From Chloroflexota bacterium (GTDB lineage: Bacteria > Chloroflexota > Anaerolineae > Anaerolineales > Villigracilaceae): a stretch of DNA of 64,000 nt. Under the pieces are notes generated by a model that ran no database searches, was not told the origin of the DNA, and worked only from the letters and a program-made list of their open reading frames with translations. Positions 24,884-35,428 of the stretch are shown here, piece by piece. The stretch is from NCBI GenBank assembly GCA_013112685.1, contig JABFGC010000002.1:1932902-1996901 (forward strand), given 5' to 3'. Position numbers and translations under genes: made by a program. Numbering within the stretch: the first letter of the stretch is position 1; the number at the start of each line of letters is the position of its first letter.

Positions 24884-25810
24884 TTACTTAACGTTTCTCA
24901 TCGCCTCCACTGCTTCGTACAATCCATCTGCCAATGAAACCTGTGGTTTGTAACCGAGCATATCCATGATTTTTTTCGGCGTGCCGATGGAGCGGTAGAT
25001 GTCGCCGGGGCGCGGCTCTGCGTGGACGTGTTTGGGAGCGTTCGGGAAGATTTCGTAGAGGATGTCGAGCAGGTCGAGCAGGCGGGTTTCGACGCCTGTA
25101 CAGACGTTGAAGATCTGTCCCGGCGCGGCGGGATGCTCGGCGGCAAGTAAATTCGCCTGCACCACATCGCGCACGTTGACAAGGTCGCGGCTCTGACCGC
25201 CATCGCCGAATATCGTAACAGACTTGTTGTCCAACATGCGGCGGATGAAGATCGGCACGGCGGCGGCGTACATCGAGTCGGGTCGCTGGCGTGGACCATA
25301 AACATTGAAGTAACGCAGCGCAACCACTTCAAAGCCAAATTGGTTCGTGAACAACTCGCCGTACAATTCATCCACGCGCTTGGAGACCGCATAAGGCGAC
25401 AACTGACGAAGCGGAGAATCCTCCGAAAGCGGATAGGCTTCTGAATCGCCATACACTGCCGCGCTGGAGGCAAACACGACGCGCTTCACACCCGCCCTGC
25501 GAGCGGATTCAAACAAAACGGAGGTTCCCGTCACGTTGACATCGAAACACTCCTGCGGCTTTTCCATGGACTCGGGCACGGAAACGAACGCCGCTTCATG
25601 GAAGACGACCTCCATGTCTCTGACGGCTTTGGCGACGGCATCCGCATCGCGCAGGTCGCCTTCGATGATTTCGACATCCACGCCTTGCAGGTTTTCGCGT
25701 TTGCCCGAAGAGAAATTATCGAAGACGCGGACGGAATGTCCCATTTCCACTAAAGTTCGCGCAATGTGCGAGCCGATAAAACCCACTCCACCAGTAACCA
25801 GATAGTTCAT
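24884..25810 (-). CDS. NAD-dependent sugar-nucleotide epimerase/dehydratase (GalE-like SDR)
   Basis: A 308-residue extended SDR. Residues 3-12 hold the NAD-binding TGGVGFIGSH, later FASSAAVYGD and the catalytic YAVSKRVDELY (YxxxK). RYFNVYGPRQRPD and GDGGQSRDLVNVRDVV are typical of UDP-glucose/GlcNAc 4-epimerases. It provides an epimerised nucleotide sugar for the polysaccharide encoded around it. It is about the normal length and begins at ATG 25810. Exact sugar not determined. Confidence 0.9.
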   Translation of the reverse strand: MNYLVTGGVGFIGSHIARTLVEMGHSVRVFDNFSSGKRENLQGVDVEIIEGDLRDADAVAKAVRDMEVVFHEAAFVSVPESMEKPQECFDVNVTGTSVLFESARRAGVKRVVFASSAAVYGDSEAYPLSEDSPLRQLSPYAVSKRVDELYGELFTNQFGFEVVALRYFNVYGPRQRPDSMYAAAVPIFIRRMLDNKSVTIFGDGGQSRDLVNVRDVVQANLLAAEHPAAPGQIFNVCTGVETRLLDLLDILYEIFPNAPKHVHAEPRPGDIYRSIGTPKKIMDMLGYKPQVSLADGLYEAVEAMRNVK

Positions 25811-25880
25811 TCATACACCTTTTCGCAATACGGAATTCTTTCCACGTGCAGCGCGAAATGAGTTTCGCAGCATTTTTCGA

Positions 25881-27323
25881 TTACCTGCCTGTCCTCCGTA
25901 TGACCGTACCAATCGTCCGAAGCACGATGCTGAAGTCCATGCCGAGCGAGCGGTGCTTGATGTAGTACAGGTCATACTCCAGTTTTACAAACGTCTCTTT
26001 GACCGTGGCGACATACCCGTAATTGATCTGCGCCCAGCCCGTGAGTCCCGGTTTGACCAGCAGCCTCGCGCGGTAATAGGGAATCTGCTTTTGATATTCC
26101 GCAACCAGTTCGGGGCGTTCGGCGCGCGGACCAACGAGACTCATCTCGCCGCGCAGGACGTCCCAAAACTGGGGCAATTCATCCAGGCGGGTCTTGCGCA
26201 AAAAGTTACCGACTTTCGTCACACGCGGGTCGTTTTCCTCCGCCACTTTCGGCTGACCGTCCGCTTCTGCATTCTGCTTCATGGTACGGAATTTCAGGAT
26301 CGTGAAAGGTCTGGCGCCCTTCCCCAAGCGCGGCTGCGAATAGAAAACGGGGAACCCGGTTTCGAGAATAATGGCAAGGGAAATAAACGGAAAGAGGATC
26401 AGGAAGATCAGCGTGCCGATGACCCCGCCGATGATATCCATGAGCCGCTTGGAGAATTCGTACATCCCGCTCACGCGCACCTGGTCCACGAACGAGCGGA
26501 TGACCCAGTCCGTTTCGAGATGCTCGATGGGCACGCGCTGGGTCAATTCCTCGTACATGATCGGCATGCGGGTCACTTCGATGCCGCGTTCCTGAACGTC
26601 CAAAATGGTCTGAAAGGTCTCGCCCTTGATCTCGCCTGTGATCGCCACCACCACGTCGGAGATGCGGTAATCCTCCACGAGATCGAGCAGGCGTTCGCTA
26701 TCGCCCAGCACGGCAAATCCATGCACCGACTTCCCTTTTTTGGCGGGGTCGTCGTCAATGAAGCCGATGATAAGGAACGGCGGCGGGTTGAGTTTGCGAT
26801 ACGCCTCCACCAGGGTGCGTCCCGCCTTGCCCGCGCCGACGACCAGCACACGGCGCATCAAACCGGACGAGGTGTAGAGTCGGATGTAGACGGCGCGCCA
26901 GCCCAAAGTCAGGAAAGAGGCGAGCACGAGGAAGGCTCCCACCGCGATACGGGGCAGGGAATTCGGGTCAATGTTGATCGTGAACAGCAGCGAATACGCC
27001 AGCAGTCCAACGACGGGCGCGACGCCGATCGCCCGCAGGGTCTTCCGCCAGTTCGAGGCGGTGTGGATGTCGTACGAATCCACCATCAGCAGCAGCCACG
27101 CAAGCGGCAGGATGTAAAACCAGAACGGAACTTCGATCTGGATGATTCGCTCCGCCAGGTTCGGTTTTACGCCGCTTTCGATCAGCCGGTATAGGGAGTA
27201 TTGATACCAAAAATAAATGGCGCCCACTGTGGCAGCAACCGATGCAATGAAATCCCCCACCAGCAAAATGGTGCGTTGTTCGCTTGGCCGCAGCCGCAAT
27301 GAAGGACGATAGATATCAGCCAT
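25881..27323 (-). CDS. Polyprenyl-phosphate sugar-1-phosphate transferase (WbaP/WcaJ type)
   Basis: A 480-residue initiating transferase that loads the first sugar phosphate onto undecaprenyl phosphate. Residues 10-130 carry four membrane helices, a CoA-binding-like domain follows ([20 protein letters not shown]), then a fifth helix near 285-310. The C-terminal bacterial sugar transferase domain has [48 protein letters not shown] and [14 protein letters not shown]. The ATG at 27323 overlaps the stop of the upstream glycosyltransferase by eight bases; a longer in-frame start lies inside that gene and is rejected. It anchors the glycan pathway of this cluster. Confidence 0.92.
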   Translation of the reverse strand: MADIYRPSLRLRPSEQRTILLVGDFIASVAATVGAIYFWYQYSLYRLIESGVKPNLAERIIQIEVPFWFYILPLAWLLLMVDSYDIHTASNWRKTLRAIGVAPVVGLLAYSLLFTINIDPNSLPRIAVGAFLVLASFLTLGWRAVYIRLYTSSGLMRRVLVVGAGKAGRTLVEAYRKLNPPPFLIIGFIDDDPAKKGKSVHGFAVLGDSERLLDLVEDYRISDVVVAITGEIKGETFQTILDVQERGIEVTRMPIMYEELTQRVPIEHLETDWVIRSFVDQVRVSGMYEFSKRLMDIIGGVIGTLIFLILFPFISLAIILETGFPVFYSQPRLGKGARPFTILKFRTMKQNAEADGQPKVAEENDPRVTKVGNFLRKTRLDELPQFWDVLRGEMSLVGPRAERPELVAEYQKQIPYYRARLLVKPGLTGWAQINYGYVATVKETFVKLEYDLYYIKHRSLGMDFSIVLRTIGTVIRRTGR

Positions 27324-28323
27324 TCTTGAACATGCTCGAAATGCCGCTCCACAAAAAACCCGCGCCCCATGCAATGTGCATGGACGCGACGGCAAGCGGC
27401 AGTCCCCAGATCAAAAATCCTTTCCTTGTCTTCATTGCCAGTTGCAATCCAGCAAGCCCCAACACAATAAAATAAACGAATAATTGCAGCGCAAGCAGGG
27501 ATCGCGCAGCCGCCAGCCACAAGGATAACACAATCAACGCCAGCAAAATTAACACAAAGGCAGGCGGCAATGCCTGACGCCAGCGCAGCGTGTGCGGATA
27601 ACGCTTGAGCATTTTGAACTTCCAAAAGCCGTAACGCCAGTATTGCGCCGCAAGTTTTCCAAGCGTGCTGCGCGAAAAATAAACCGAGCGGATCGAAGGC
27701 TCCAGCCAGACCACGCCGCCCGACTCGCGCACGCGCGTATTGAATTCGTAATCTTCGTTCGCCAGCAGGGTTTCGTCGAACGCGCCAATTTTTTCAACGA
27801 GCGCGCGGCGGAACGAACCGAACGGCACCGTATCCACCGCACCCGCCTTCGCGTTGAGGCGGTACATGGCGTCGCCCACCCCCAGCGGGTGCGCCGCCGC
27901 AAACGCAATGGACTCGGCAATCCACGTCTGCGCGCCGGGGCGGATCTCCCACACGCCGCCCACGTTATCCCCTTTCCCCGATTGATGCGCCGCCACGCAC
28001 CGCTCCACATATTCGGGGATGGGCATGGAGTGGGCATCCAGGCGGACGATGATCCCGCCTCTCGACTCCCGAATGGCTTGATTCACACCAGATGGAATCG
28101 TCCGCGCCTGATTCTGCACCACGCGGACTGCGAGGTCGGCATGTTCCTGTTGGAAGGAAGCGATGGCTTCCAGCGTCCGGTCGGTGGACATCCCGTCCGA
28201 GATCACTACTTCCATCTTCGCCAGCGGATAGGTCTGCGCGCGAAGAGCCTCCAGCAATTTGCGGATGGTGGCTTCCTCGTTGTAACAAGGGACGATGATC
28301 GAGACGAAAGGCAAATCGGACAT
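27316..28323 (-). CDS. Family 2 glycosyltransferase with C-terminal membrane helices
   Basis: A 335-residue GT-A enzyme: SIIVPCYNEEATIRKLLEAL starts the nucleotide-binding fold, RLDAHSMPIPEYVERC contains the metal-binding DxD-like Asp/His pair (LDAHS), and ANEDYEFNTRVRESGG is the acceptor-side ED motif. Residues about 250-330 form three or four membrane helices. It is probably the second step after the sugar-phosphate transferase, with which it overlaps. ATG 28323 follows no strong ribosome site but fits the family start. Confidence 0.9.
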   Translation of the reverse strand: MSDLPFVSIIVPCYNEEATIRKLLEALRAQTYPLAKMEVVISDGMSTDRTLEAIASFQQEHADLAVRVVQNQARTIPSGVNQAIRESRGGIIVRLDAHSMPIPEYVERCVAAHQSGKGDNVGGVWEIRPGAQTWIAESIAFAAAHPLGVGDAMYRLNAKAGAVDTVPFGSFRRALVEKIGAFDETLLANEDYEFNTRVRESGGVVWLEPSIRSVYFSRSTLGKLAAQYWRYGFWKFKMLKRYPHTLRWRQALPPAFVLILLALIVLSLWLAAARSLLALQLFVYFIVLGLAGLQLAMKTRKGFLIWGLPLAVASMHIAWGAGFLWSGISSMFKNG

Positions 28324-28517
28324 GGTTCAGGCATGGTTTCGCCGCCAACAAGCGGCGGCGAAGGGTTTTGTGCCGCGCACATCATCCCCGATGGAGATTC
28401 GCATCACGCGGCGCATTATTTTTTTCGTGAAGTTGTCGGCGTTCGCGGAGGGACAACCTGCGTTGCAGCGTCCGCCCCGGTGCGGCTCGGAGGGTAATTC
28501 TACCACCATGCACCGCG

Positions 28518-28901
28518 TCAGGCGGGCAGGGCAACCGCCTCGATCTCGACCAGCGCGCCTTTCGGCAATCCCGCCACAGCCACTGTACTGCGCGCGGGCG
28601 GATTCTCCCCGAAGGCTTCGGCGTACACCGCGTTCATTTTTGCAAAATCGTTCATGTCTTTGAGGAACACGGTGGTTTTCACCACATGGTTCAGACTGGA
28701 ACCCGCCGCCTCCAACACATTGCGGAGGTTGGCGATCACCTGGCGGGTCTGCTCCTCCACGCCATCGGATACTAATTCCATGGTGGCGGGATCGAGTGCA
28801 ACCTGCCCGGCAGTGTAAATCATGGAGCCGGTGTGAATCGCCTGCGAATACGGACCGATCGCTTTGGGGGCTTTTTCGGTTTGAATCACGCGTTTGTTCA
28901 T
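28518..28901 (-). CDS. ridA: RidA family enamine/imine deaminase
   Basis: A 127-residue RidA (YjgF/UK114) that hydrolyses reactive 2-aminoacrylate and related enamines to keto acids. The sequence [29 protein letters not shown] and [29 protein letters not shown] is full-length and canonical, and the active-site arginine is in the [23 protein letters not shown] segment. ACGAGGAAATC gives a ribosome site before ATG 28901. The preceding CapA-like gene lacks a stop as read and would run through this gene in another frame, which I regard as a sequencing artefact. Confidence 0.93.
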   Translation of the reverse strand: MNKRVIQTEKAPKAIGPYSQAIHTGSMIYTAGQVALDPATMELVSDGVEEQTRQVIANLRNVLEAAGSSLNHVVKTTVFLKDMNDFAKMNAVYAEAFGENPPARSTVAVAGLPKGALVEIEAVALPA

Positions 28902-28955
28902 GATTTCCTCGTTTCGATTTGGGATGGCAATACGGGTATTTTACTGGAAATTCCG

Positions 28956-30630
28956 TTACAAAATTTTCTACGGCGTCGGCGGCAATTGGCGTGAGAGTCG
29001 CCGTGGGTCGCGGGATGGGCGTCGGCGCAAGTTCCAGCCACCCGCTGTAGGCAAAATATTCCGAAAGGAATTGCGTCCGTTCGCGTTCGTTCATCGGGCG
29101 CGGACGGGAGAAATCCTCCAGCACGGCGGTTAGCAATTCCACGCCGAGATACCTGCCGTCGTAAAAGACGTGCCGGTCAATGAACTCGCGGCGGGTTTCG
29201 TCAATCTCGCTGCCGTCGGGCATTTCATAGGTCATCTGGTCGAAGAATAAATTCCCCAAGCCGTAATGGATGAACGAATCGCCGCGGAATTCCATCAGGT
29301 GCGGGTAATGCGCCTGCGAACCGCTCACCACCGTCGCACCGGCGTCGGCAACGGCACGGAAGCCTTCCTCATGCTTGTAACACGGACCGGGGTGATAGCA
29401 CTCCTCGTGCTGGAACGTGAAGATGACCATATAACCCTGCGCGGTTACTTCCCGAACCTGCTCGGTAAAGAATTCGTAATCGCAGTCCGCCGCGCCGGGC
29501 TGGGTATCGGTCGCTTTGACGAACGTATATTTGAACTTGCCGTTGCATCCCATGAAGGCGATCCTGCTGCCGTTCACTTCCATCAGCACAGGTTTGCGCG
29601 CCTCTTCTTCGTTCGCGCCGCCGCCGTAATATGGAATGTGATTCTGCTTGTAAATCTCCAGCGTATCGAGCATGGCTTGCGTGCCGCGGTCGGCAAAGTG
29701 GTCGCCGGTCAGTTCCACAATGTCCGCGCCGATATACGTCAGCAGTTCCATGTACTTCGGGTCGCTGCACAGGATGAAATTTTTGTGCCCCGGCTCCGGG
29801 AGCGGACATGCCGGGTCGAACGGCACTTCGTTGCTGATGTGAGCTATATCCGCATTATGTAACCAGTCATAAATCAACTCGCCGGGGCGCGTCACGCCTT
29901 TGGTTTCCATCGTAAACGCGGTCGCGCGCACCATCGCCGTCACGCCAGTCATCACGACGGTCGTCAATTTTGACGCATCGCGGTTGGAGGCAGGCAATTC
30001 AAATGATAAATCCGTCAATCCGAATGTCACCTTCAGCGGATACAGGCTCGCATCGAAATCCTTGCGAATTGGCGATTGACCGTCTACCGTCAATACTTTC
30101 CACCTGGGTTGGATTTCTTCAAACGGGATGATCGCCAGGCTAAAAGGCTGAGTCCACGCTGAATCCAGCATCTGCTCTTTTGGCACGCTTCTGACTGCGC
30201 CGGAGGCTGGTTCGCCCCATAAAGCGGTCAACGCCCCCAGCGTGGATTCAGCCATCAGCAGCGGCTGACCGCTCAAAGTCCCGGATGATGCGCCCTGCCA
30301 CGCGGAGATCAAATCTGCGGACGAGACCCCGTCCGTCACGGTTGGGAACGGCGCAACGAGGGCGTAAATCCAAAGCGAGCCTGAATCCGCCACATCCAAT
30401 GTTTGCGTGGCGGACCCGGCACCGTCCACAAGCGGAAGCCCGAAGGTCCTTGCGGTTTCGCGCAAGGCATCGGGGACGGCGGGGCTTACCCACAAAGCAT
30501 CTGCGACAGGCGTAGAAGTGGAAGTTGGTTGGACGAAAAGGGTCGCCGTCGGCGGGAGCGGCGTTTCCGACGTTGTTGTGCAAGCGGATAGGAAGAGGAG
30601 AATGGGGAGAATTAGAGAATTTTTTTTCAT
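28956..30630 (-). CDS. CapA-family lipoprotein (poly-gamma-glutamate synthesis-like), stop obscured by an indel
   Basis: A secreted lipoprotein with signal peptide and lipobox (LPILLFLSAC) and a Thr/Pro linker, then a CapA metallophosphoesterase-like domain: VVMTGVTAMVRATAF, SNEVPFDPACP, ELTGDHFADRGTQAMLDTLEIY, FTFQHEECYHPGP and SGSQAHYPHLMEF with SFIHYGLGNLFFDQ. These match CapA-type phosphoesterase-fold proteins. As read, the frame stays open to 28327 straight through ridA, but family-like sequence ends near 28990. Removing one T in AATTTTG yields a TAA at 28956-28958, which I take as the true end (about 558 residues). Role in capsule synthesis or cell-wall hydrolysis is inferred from family. 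Confidence 0.8.
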
Positions 30631-30705
30631 GTGTTTTCAAAGAAAAAGTACGAAGCGATAAGCGCCCCGTACTTATGAACGAACTCAATTAGATGAGTAT
30701 GAATG

Positions 30706-31812
30706 CTAGTTTACTACCGCCTTCGCCAGCGTATACGATTTCAAGGCATCTTCATCAATTGTCACCCCCAAGCCGGGGGAATTCGGCACGTCAATGGTGG
30801 AATCTTTGTTGAGGGTGAAGCGCTCGTTCGTGATGTCGCGCTGGTAATAGCGATCCGAGGCGGAGACATCGCCCGGCAAAGTGAAATTCGGCATGGATGC
30901 CAGCGCGAGGTTCGAGGCGCGCCCGATGCCGGTCTCCAACATGCCGCCGCACCAGACGGGCATGTTGTGCTGAAGGCACAGGTCATGCACCATCACGGCT
31001 TGACTCAACCCGCCGAGCCTGCCCGCCTTGATGTTGATGATTTTGCAGGCGTTCATTTCGATGGCGTAGCGCGCGTGCCGCGGCGAGACGATGCTTTCAT
31101 CGAGGCAGACCGGGGTCTTGAATTTCTGCTGGAATTTGTGATGGTCCCAGATGTCGTCTTCAAAGAGGGGTTGTTCGATGAGCAGAAGGTTCAGGTCGTC
31201 CAGCGGTTTAAGGCGGTCGGCATCGTTCATCGAGTAGGCGGAGTTGGCGTCCACCTGCAGGCGCAGATTCGGGAAGGCATTGCGGACGGCTTGCGCGTCT
31301 TCCACATCCCTGCCCGGTTTGATCTTGATTTTCACGCGCGCATAGCCCTGGTGGACGTACTCTGTTGCGGTTTCGACAAGTTTTTGCGGGGAGTCTTGTA
31401 TGCCAATCGAAACGCCCACTTCCACTTTGTCGCGCACGCCGCCGAACAACTGCTTCAGCGATTTGCCCTCGCGCTTGCCGGTCAAATCCCAGAGCGCCAT
31501 CTCCACGCCCGCTTTGGCGAGTTGGTGTCCGCGAATGCCGGAGACGCGGTTTTGGAAATCGAGCGCATCTTTGAGGTCCTGCCCGAGAATGAGAGGGGCG
31601 ACGAAATCCCTGAGGATGTGGATGGCTGTCCCGGCGGTTTCGTAGTTGTAACCGGGGTCGCGCGTGGCGACACATTCGCCATAACCGGTCAACCCCTCGG
31701 AGCGGATTTCGACGATGACGCACTGCCTGTCGGTTTCGCGCCCGAAGGAGGTTTCGAACGGCGAGACGAGCGGCATGGAAATGTGATGGAGCGTGATGGA
31801 TTCGATTTTCAT
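30706..31812 (-). CDS. menC: MenC-type enolase-superfamily enzyme (o-succinylbenzoate synthase / N-acylamino acid racemase)
   Basis: A 368-residue enolase-superfamily member of the muconate-lactonizing subgroup. The acid/base lysine lies in RVKIKIKPGRD (KxK), metal ligands in DANSAY, IEQPL and LDES, and the second lysine in IINIKAGRLGG. The C-terminal GGMLETGIGRASNLALASMPNFTLPGD is characteristic of MenC/NSAR proteins. It could make o-succinylbenzoate for menaquinone or racemise N-succinylamino acids; no other men gene is nearby. ATG 31812 (MKIESITLHHI) is the family start. Confidence 0.85.
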   Translation of the reverse strand: MKIESITLHHISMPLVSPFETSFGRETDRQCVIVEIRSEGLTGYGECVATRDPGYNYETAGTAIHILRDFVAPLILGQDLKDALDFQNRVSGIRGHQLAKAGVEMALWDLTGKREGKSLKQLFGGVRDKVEVGVSIGIQDSPQKLVETATEYVHQGYARVKIKIKPGRDVEDAQAVRNAFPNLRLQVDANSAYSMNDADRLKPLDDLNLLLIEQPLFEDDIWDHHKFQQKFKTPVCLDESIVSPRHARYAIEMNACKIINIKAGRLGGLSQAVMVHDLCLQHNMPVWCGGMLETGIGRASNLALASMPNFTLPGDVSASDRYYQRDITNERFTLNKDSTIDVPNSPGLGVTIDEDALKSYTLAKAVVN

Positions 31813-31828
31813 TTTTGTGAAAGTTTCG

Positions 31829-31941
31829 CTACCGTACAAATGACCAAAATCGAACCGCCAAGACGCCAAGGTCGCCAAGAAAGCCTCAAAAAACTTGGCG
31901 TGCTTTGCGTCTTGGCGGTAAAAATTCTGAATGTACGGTAG
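31829..31941. repeat. 113-bp inverted-repeat element between menC and the zinc-ribbon gene
   Basis: Ends CTACCGTACA (31829-31838) and TGTACGGTAG (31932-31941) are perfect inverses. Inside, ACCGCCAAGACGCCAAGG... faces CTTTGCGTCTTGGCGGT as a long imperfect stem. No coding capacity; looks like a dispersed palindromic repeat. Confidence 0.72.
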
Positions 31942-31953
31942 AAAGGGGAAAGT

Positions 31954-32470
31954 TCAATTGTTGCTGCCTTCAGGTTCTTCGGTGACCTTGATTCCCTTCA
32001 GGGCGTCATCAAGGCTGGTGGCTTCGAGTCTCATGCCGGGGGCGGGCGTGCCGCAATACGGGCAGATGTTCCAGGGAAGTTCCATCAGTTTCGAGCAGTT
32101 GTGACAGGTCTTCTTGAGCTTGGTGTGGCAGTTCGGGCAGATCTGCCAATCCTCTTTCACACGGCGTTCACAACCCGGGCAGAGCGGCAGGTCTTCGAGT
32201 GCCTGGAGCAGGGCTTCCTCTTCGAGCGTGCGTTGATATTCCTCTTCCAACGTGCGCGGCGGGCGCAGGATGAGATAAACCAGCACGCCGGGCAGGTTCA
32301 ACACCGCCACGAGCAGCGCCGCGAGAGTTTGTACTAACGGGTCGCGCGCGCGCGCGGATGTCGCGGTACGTCCACACCACGAGGCTGATCCACAAGACGA
32401 CGAGGAACGCACCTGCAAAGGCGGTCAGCACGAGGGTGAGGTTGGCGAGAAAAACGGGGTCAAAGATCAT
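31954..32470 (-). CDS. Membrane protein with double zinc ribbon, one GC-repeat frameshift
   Basis: About 171 residues. Two membrane helices (about 8-33 and 45-68) precede a charged helix and two zinc ribbons: CPGCERRVKEDWQICPNC and CHNCSKLMELPWNICPYC. The frame changes inside a (CG)n run at about 32350 in IRARARDPLV, consistent with loss of one CG unit. Double zinc-ribbon membrane proteins of this layout are common and uncharacterised; a scaffold or protein-contact role is possible. Starts at ATG 32470. Confidence 0.75.
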
Positions 32471-32517
32471 GAGAACTCCGGGACGGGTTCATTTTAGCAC
32501 GTGTAAGGGCGCACCGC

Positions 32518-33813
32518 TCAAGGTGTGGCGAATTCAAAACGCCATTCGGTCCCGTTTTGAATTTGTTTCGAGGTGACACCCATGATCTGATAGAACGTCT
32601 GCCCGGGGCGCAGGTAGATGGGCGTGCCGTCGAGGTATGTGAGCAGGATGGGCTGGTCAATGGCGGTGCGGTTCCAGCGCGCAGGGACGGCGACGCCGTC
32701 GCGGAAGACGTACGCGTTTCCGAAGTCAATCAACGAGGGATTGAAGACCTCATCCTCCGCCTGGTTTGGGTTGGTGAAAATATACGGCACGAACAGGACC
32801 ACCACATTTTCCGCAGTGACAGGCTCCCTGGTGTAATCGTCGAATAAGGGATCATAAACTTCGACCTTGCGAAAACTCACCAGGTCCTTGGATTCCTGAT
32901 AACGGACATAAACATTGTCATCCGGGTCGTACTGCCAGTAACTATAGTTGTAGACCGAATAGAAGTTATAAATGCGCGTCACTTCCAACGGGGATGCTGG
33001 TACTTCTTCGGAAAAGAATCCGCCGCTGATGGTTTGCGGGTCGTCATCAAAACCTCTTCGTTCGGCGCAAGCCTCCCATTTTGCGGCGTTGAAGAACACG
33101 TTGTTATAGGAGTCGCGCTTGTACGGACCCATGAAATAAGGCGGGCAGCTCCCGAATCCCACCGATACAAACCGCTCGCTGATGTCGAGCGAATTGAAAT
33201 GATCCAGTTCGCGCGGGTCGGCGCCTTTGAAGAAAAGGAAGGAGTGATACATGCGGACGATATGTTCGTCGAAATACCGCCCGGAGCGGACGGGACCCAC
33301 GCGCTCCGCCTTATCGCTGTTGCTCCAAAAGATGCCGATGAAGCGCGTGTCGCCCCACTCGATGTAATATTCATAAACGACATCCGCGAGGGTCAAACCG
33401 GATTGCGGGCGGACGTAATCCGGCGAGTTGCCGATTTTGATGGCGAGCGGTCTGTGCTGTAGGAGCGCCGGGTCATCCACGGGCAAGCCGGTGAGCGGAT
33501 TGTAGGTCAGCAAGCCGGTATCGGCGGAAGGCGCAGCATCCACCGGCACCGAAATCTCCTGCGAGATGACGTATTTCGTCGGGTAGGGAGTGAAGGTGGG
33601 CGCGGGCTGCGGCGTGGGAATATCGAGATAAGGGTTGGGGGAATTTTGAACCTGGAACGGCGTCGGCGTGGGAACGTTGTTTGGGGGAACAGAGACAGGC
33701 GTCGGGTCCGATAAAGAGGCGGGAGTTGCCGGAGCGCAGGAAACGATCAGGAGGAAGATCAGAAGCCGGAGCGGAGTCTCGATCCACTTGAGTCGTTTTA
33801 TCCAAAACACCAT
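32518..33813 (-). CDS. DUF3048 (YerB-like) lipoprotein
   Basis: A 431-residue lipoprotein: signal peptide with lipobox (LLIFLLIVSC), a Thr/Pro-rich linker, and a DUF3048 domain opening with NPLTGLPVDDPALLQHRPLAIKIGNSPDYVRPQSGL. Next come LADVVYEYYIEWGDTRFIGIFWSN and ERVGPVRSGRYFDEHIVRMY, the most conserved block, and a C-terminal subdomain ending TFYQIMGVTSKQIQNG. Family function unknown; YerB-like proteins are secreted. ATG 33813 gives a correct signal peptide; a longer in-frame start crosses the divergent gene's start and is rejected. Confidence 0.88.
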   Translation of the reverse strand: MVFWIKRLKWIETPLRLLIFLLIVSCAPATPASLSDPTPVSVPPNNVPTPTPFQVQNSPNPYLDIPTPQPAPTFTPYPTKYVISQEISVPVDAAPSADTGLLTYNPLTGLPVDDPALLQHRPLAIKIGNSPDYVRPQSGLTLADVVYEYYIEWGDTRFIGIFWSNSDKAERVGPVRSGRYFDEHIVRMYHSFLFFKGADPRELDHFNSLDISERFVSVGFGSCPPYFMGPYKRDSYNNVFFNAAKWEACAERRGFDDDPQTISGGFFSEEVPASPLEVTRIYNFYSVYNYSYWQYDPDDNVYVRYQESKDLVSFRKVEVYDPLFDDYTREPVTAENVVVLFVPYIFTNPNQAEDEVFNPSLIDFGNAYVFRDGVAVPARWNRTAIDQPILLTYLDGTPIYLRPGQTFYQIMGVTSKQIQNGTEWRFEFATP

Positions 33814-33883
33814 GCGGACGATTGTACCAAAAGCAGCGGGGCGAATCGGCGCGGCAATAAAACTGATACAATTAAGTCCTTCC

Positions 33884-35427
33884 ATGTTGATTTTGATTTC
33901 CTGTCTTTTGCTTTTTGTCACCGCGCTGACCTTGGTCCTCCTGCGTGTGTTCCAGCCGAACGCGCGTTATGCGTGGCTGGTCGCTTCGGGTGGGGCGACG
34001 CTGGCGCTGGTGAGCGTATTCACCTGGCAGGCGCAAATGCCGTTCGAACTTGCCCTGCCCGCGTGGCAGCCGGTGAGGTTGTTCGCTTCGCCCATTCTCT
34101 TTCGCGCGGATGGAATCCTCATGGGCGCCCGCGATGGGTATTGCGGCGCTGACGCTCGCCATTTTGCTGACCGCCGTCACCCAGCCTGTGTTCACCAACT
34201 CGCTGGCATGGGCGGGGGCCCGGCGCTGGGTGGAATGGGCATTCTGGCGGTGACGGCAAACAACCCGCTCACGCTCCTGCTGGTGTGGGCATCGCTGGAT
34301 TTGGTTGAACTTATCACACAATTGAGTTCGGTGAACGGCGCCGCCAGCAGCGAACGGGTGGTGATCTCGTTTTCGACGCGCGCGCTTGGCATCGGTTTGG
34401 TAATTTGGGGGAGCGTCGTCAGCATTGCGGGCGGCGCCCGTTCGATTTTCAATCCATGCCGCCCAATGCGAGCGTGTACCTGGTGCTCGCCGCCGGTTTG
34501 CGTTTGGGTGTGTATCCGCTGCATTTGCCGTATTCGTCGGAATCCGCTTTGCGGCGCGGGTTCGGGACGGGCTTGCGGCTGGTGGGCGCTGTTTCCAGTT
34601 TGAGCGTGCTGGGGCATCTTCAACTCATCCCTGCCGGTTTTACCCCCGTGTTGATGTTCTTTGCCGTCCTCGCCGCGGTCTATGGCGGGTGGATGTGGCT
34701 TCGCGCGCCGGATGAATTGAATGGGCGTCCATATTGGGTCATCGGCATGGCTTCGCTGGCGATCCTTTCCGCGCTCAGTGGCAACCGGATCGGGCCCGCC
34801 GCGTGGAGCGCCGCGCTGATCCTCGTGGGCGGCGCGCTCTTTCTTGCGTCGGTTCAAAACCTCTGGCTCAACCGCGCCATGCTGGTCGGCGCGTGGAGTC
34901 TTTCATCCCTGCCGTTTTCGCTCACCGCGGGCGCATGGCTCGGCAGTTTGGGATTGTTCCTTCCGCTCGTCATCGCCGCCCAGGGGCTGATCGTGGCTGG
35001 GTTCGTGCGCCACGCTCTTCGTCCCGCCGGACGGGACTCGCTCGACTCACAACCCGGCTGGACGCGCGCCGTCTACCCGGCTGGCATTGGTCTGCTGTTG
35101 TTCTTCCAATTGCTGATGGGATGGCTCGGCTGGGACGGCGCGCTGCAAATCGGGGCGTGGCTGCAAGCCCTCATCGCTTCGCTCCTGACCGTGGGGTTGG
35201 TCTGGGCTTCGAGGCGTTTTCGCATCTTCAATCCGGTGCGCGCCCACTGGGTCACTGCCGCCGAGTCGCGCTTGAACAGTTTGTATCAATGGCTTTGGTC
35301 GCTCTACCGCGGATTAGCCCGACTCAGCCAGGCGGTCATCGTTACGCTCGAAGGCGAGGGCGGCATCATGTGGACCCTGCTCTTCCTGGCGTTGTTCATC
35401 TCCTTGCTGGCACAAGGAGCGCAATAG
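33884..35427 (+). CDS. Antiporter-like proton-channel membrane subunit (NuoN/HyfB-like), three frameshifts
   Basis: About 514 residues, some 14 membrane helices. NNPLTLLLVWASLDLVELITQLS places the conserved TM5 acidic residue (Glu in LVELI), and LRLGVYPLHLPY corresponds to the family segment GFPLHxWLP. Frame changes near 34105, 34215 and 34441 are single-base; the protein reads continuously once corrected. It is followed by HyfE-like and NuoN-like genes with overlaps of four bases or a one-base gap. No NuoBCDI or hydrogenase partner is in the window. Lysines expected in TM7/TM8 are not obvious, so proton pumping is uncertain. Confidence 0.72.
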
Positions 35428-35428
35428 C

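Noticed and set aside
25953..27194. Plus-strand ORF opposite the sugar-phosphate transferase
   Set aside because: Antisense artefact of high GC; the minus-strand frame carries all catalytic motifs.
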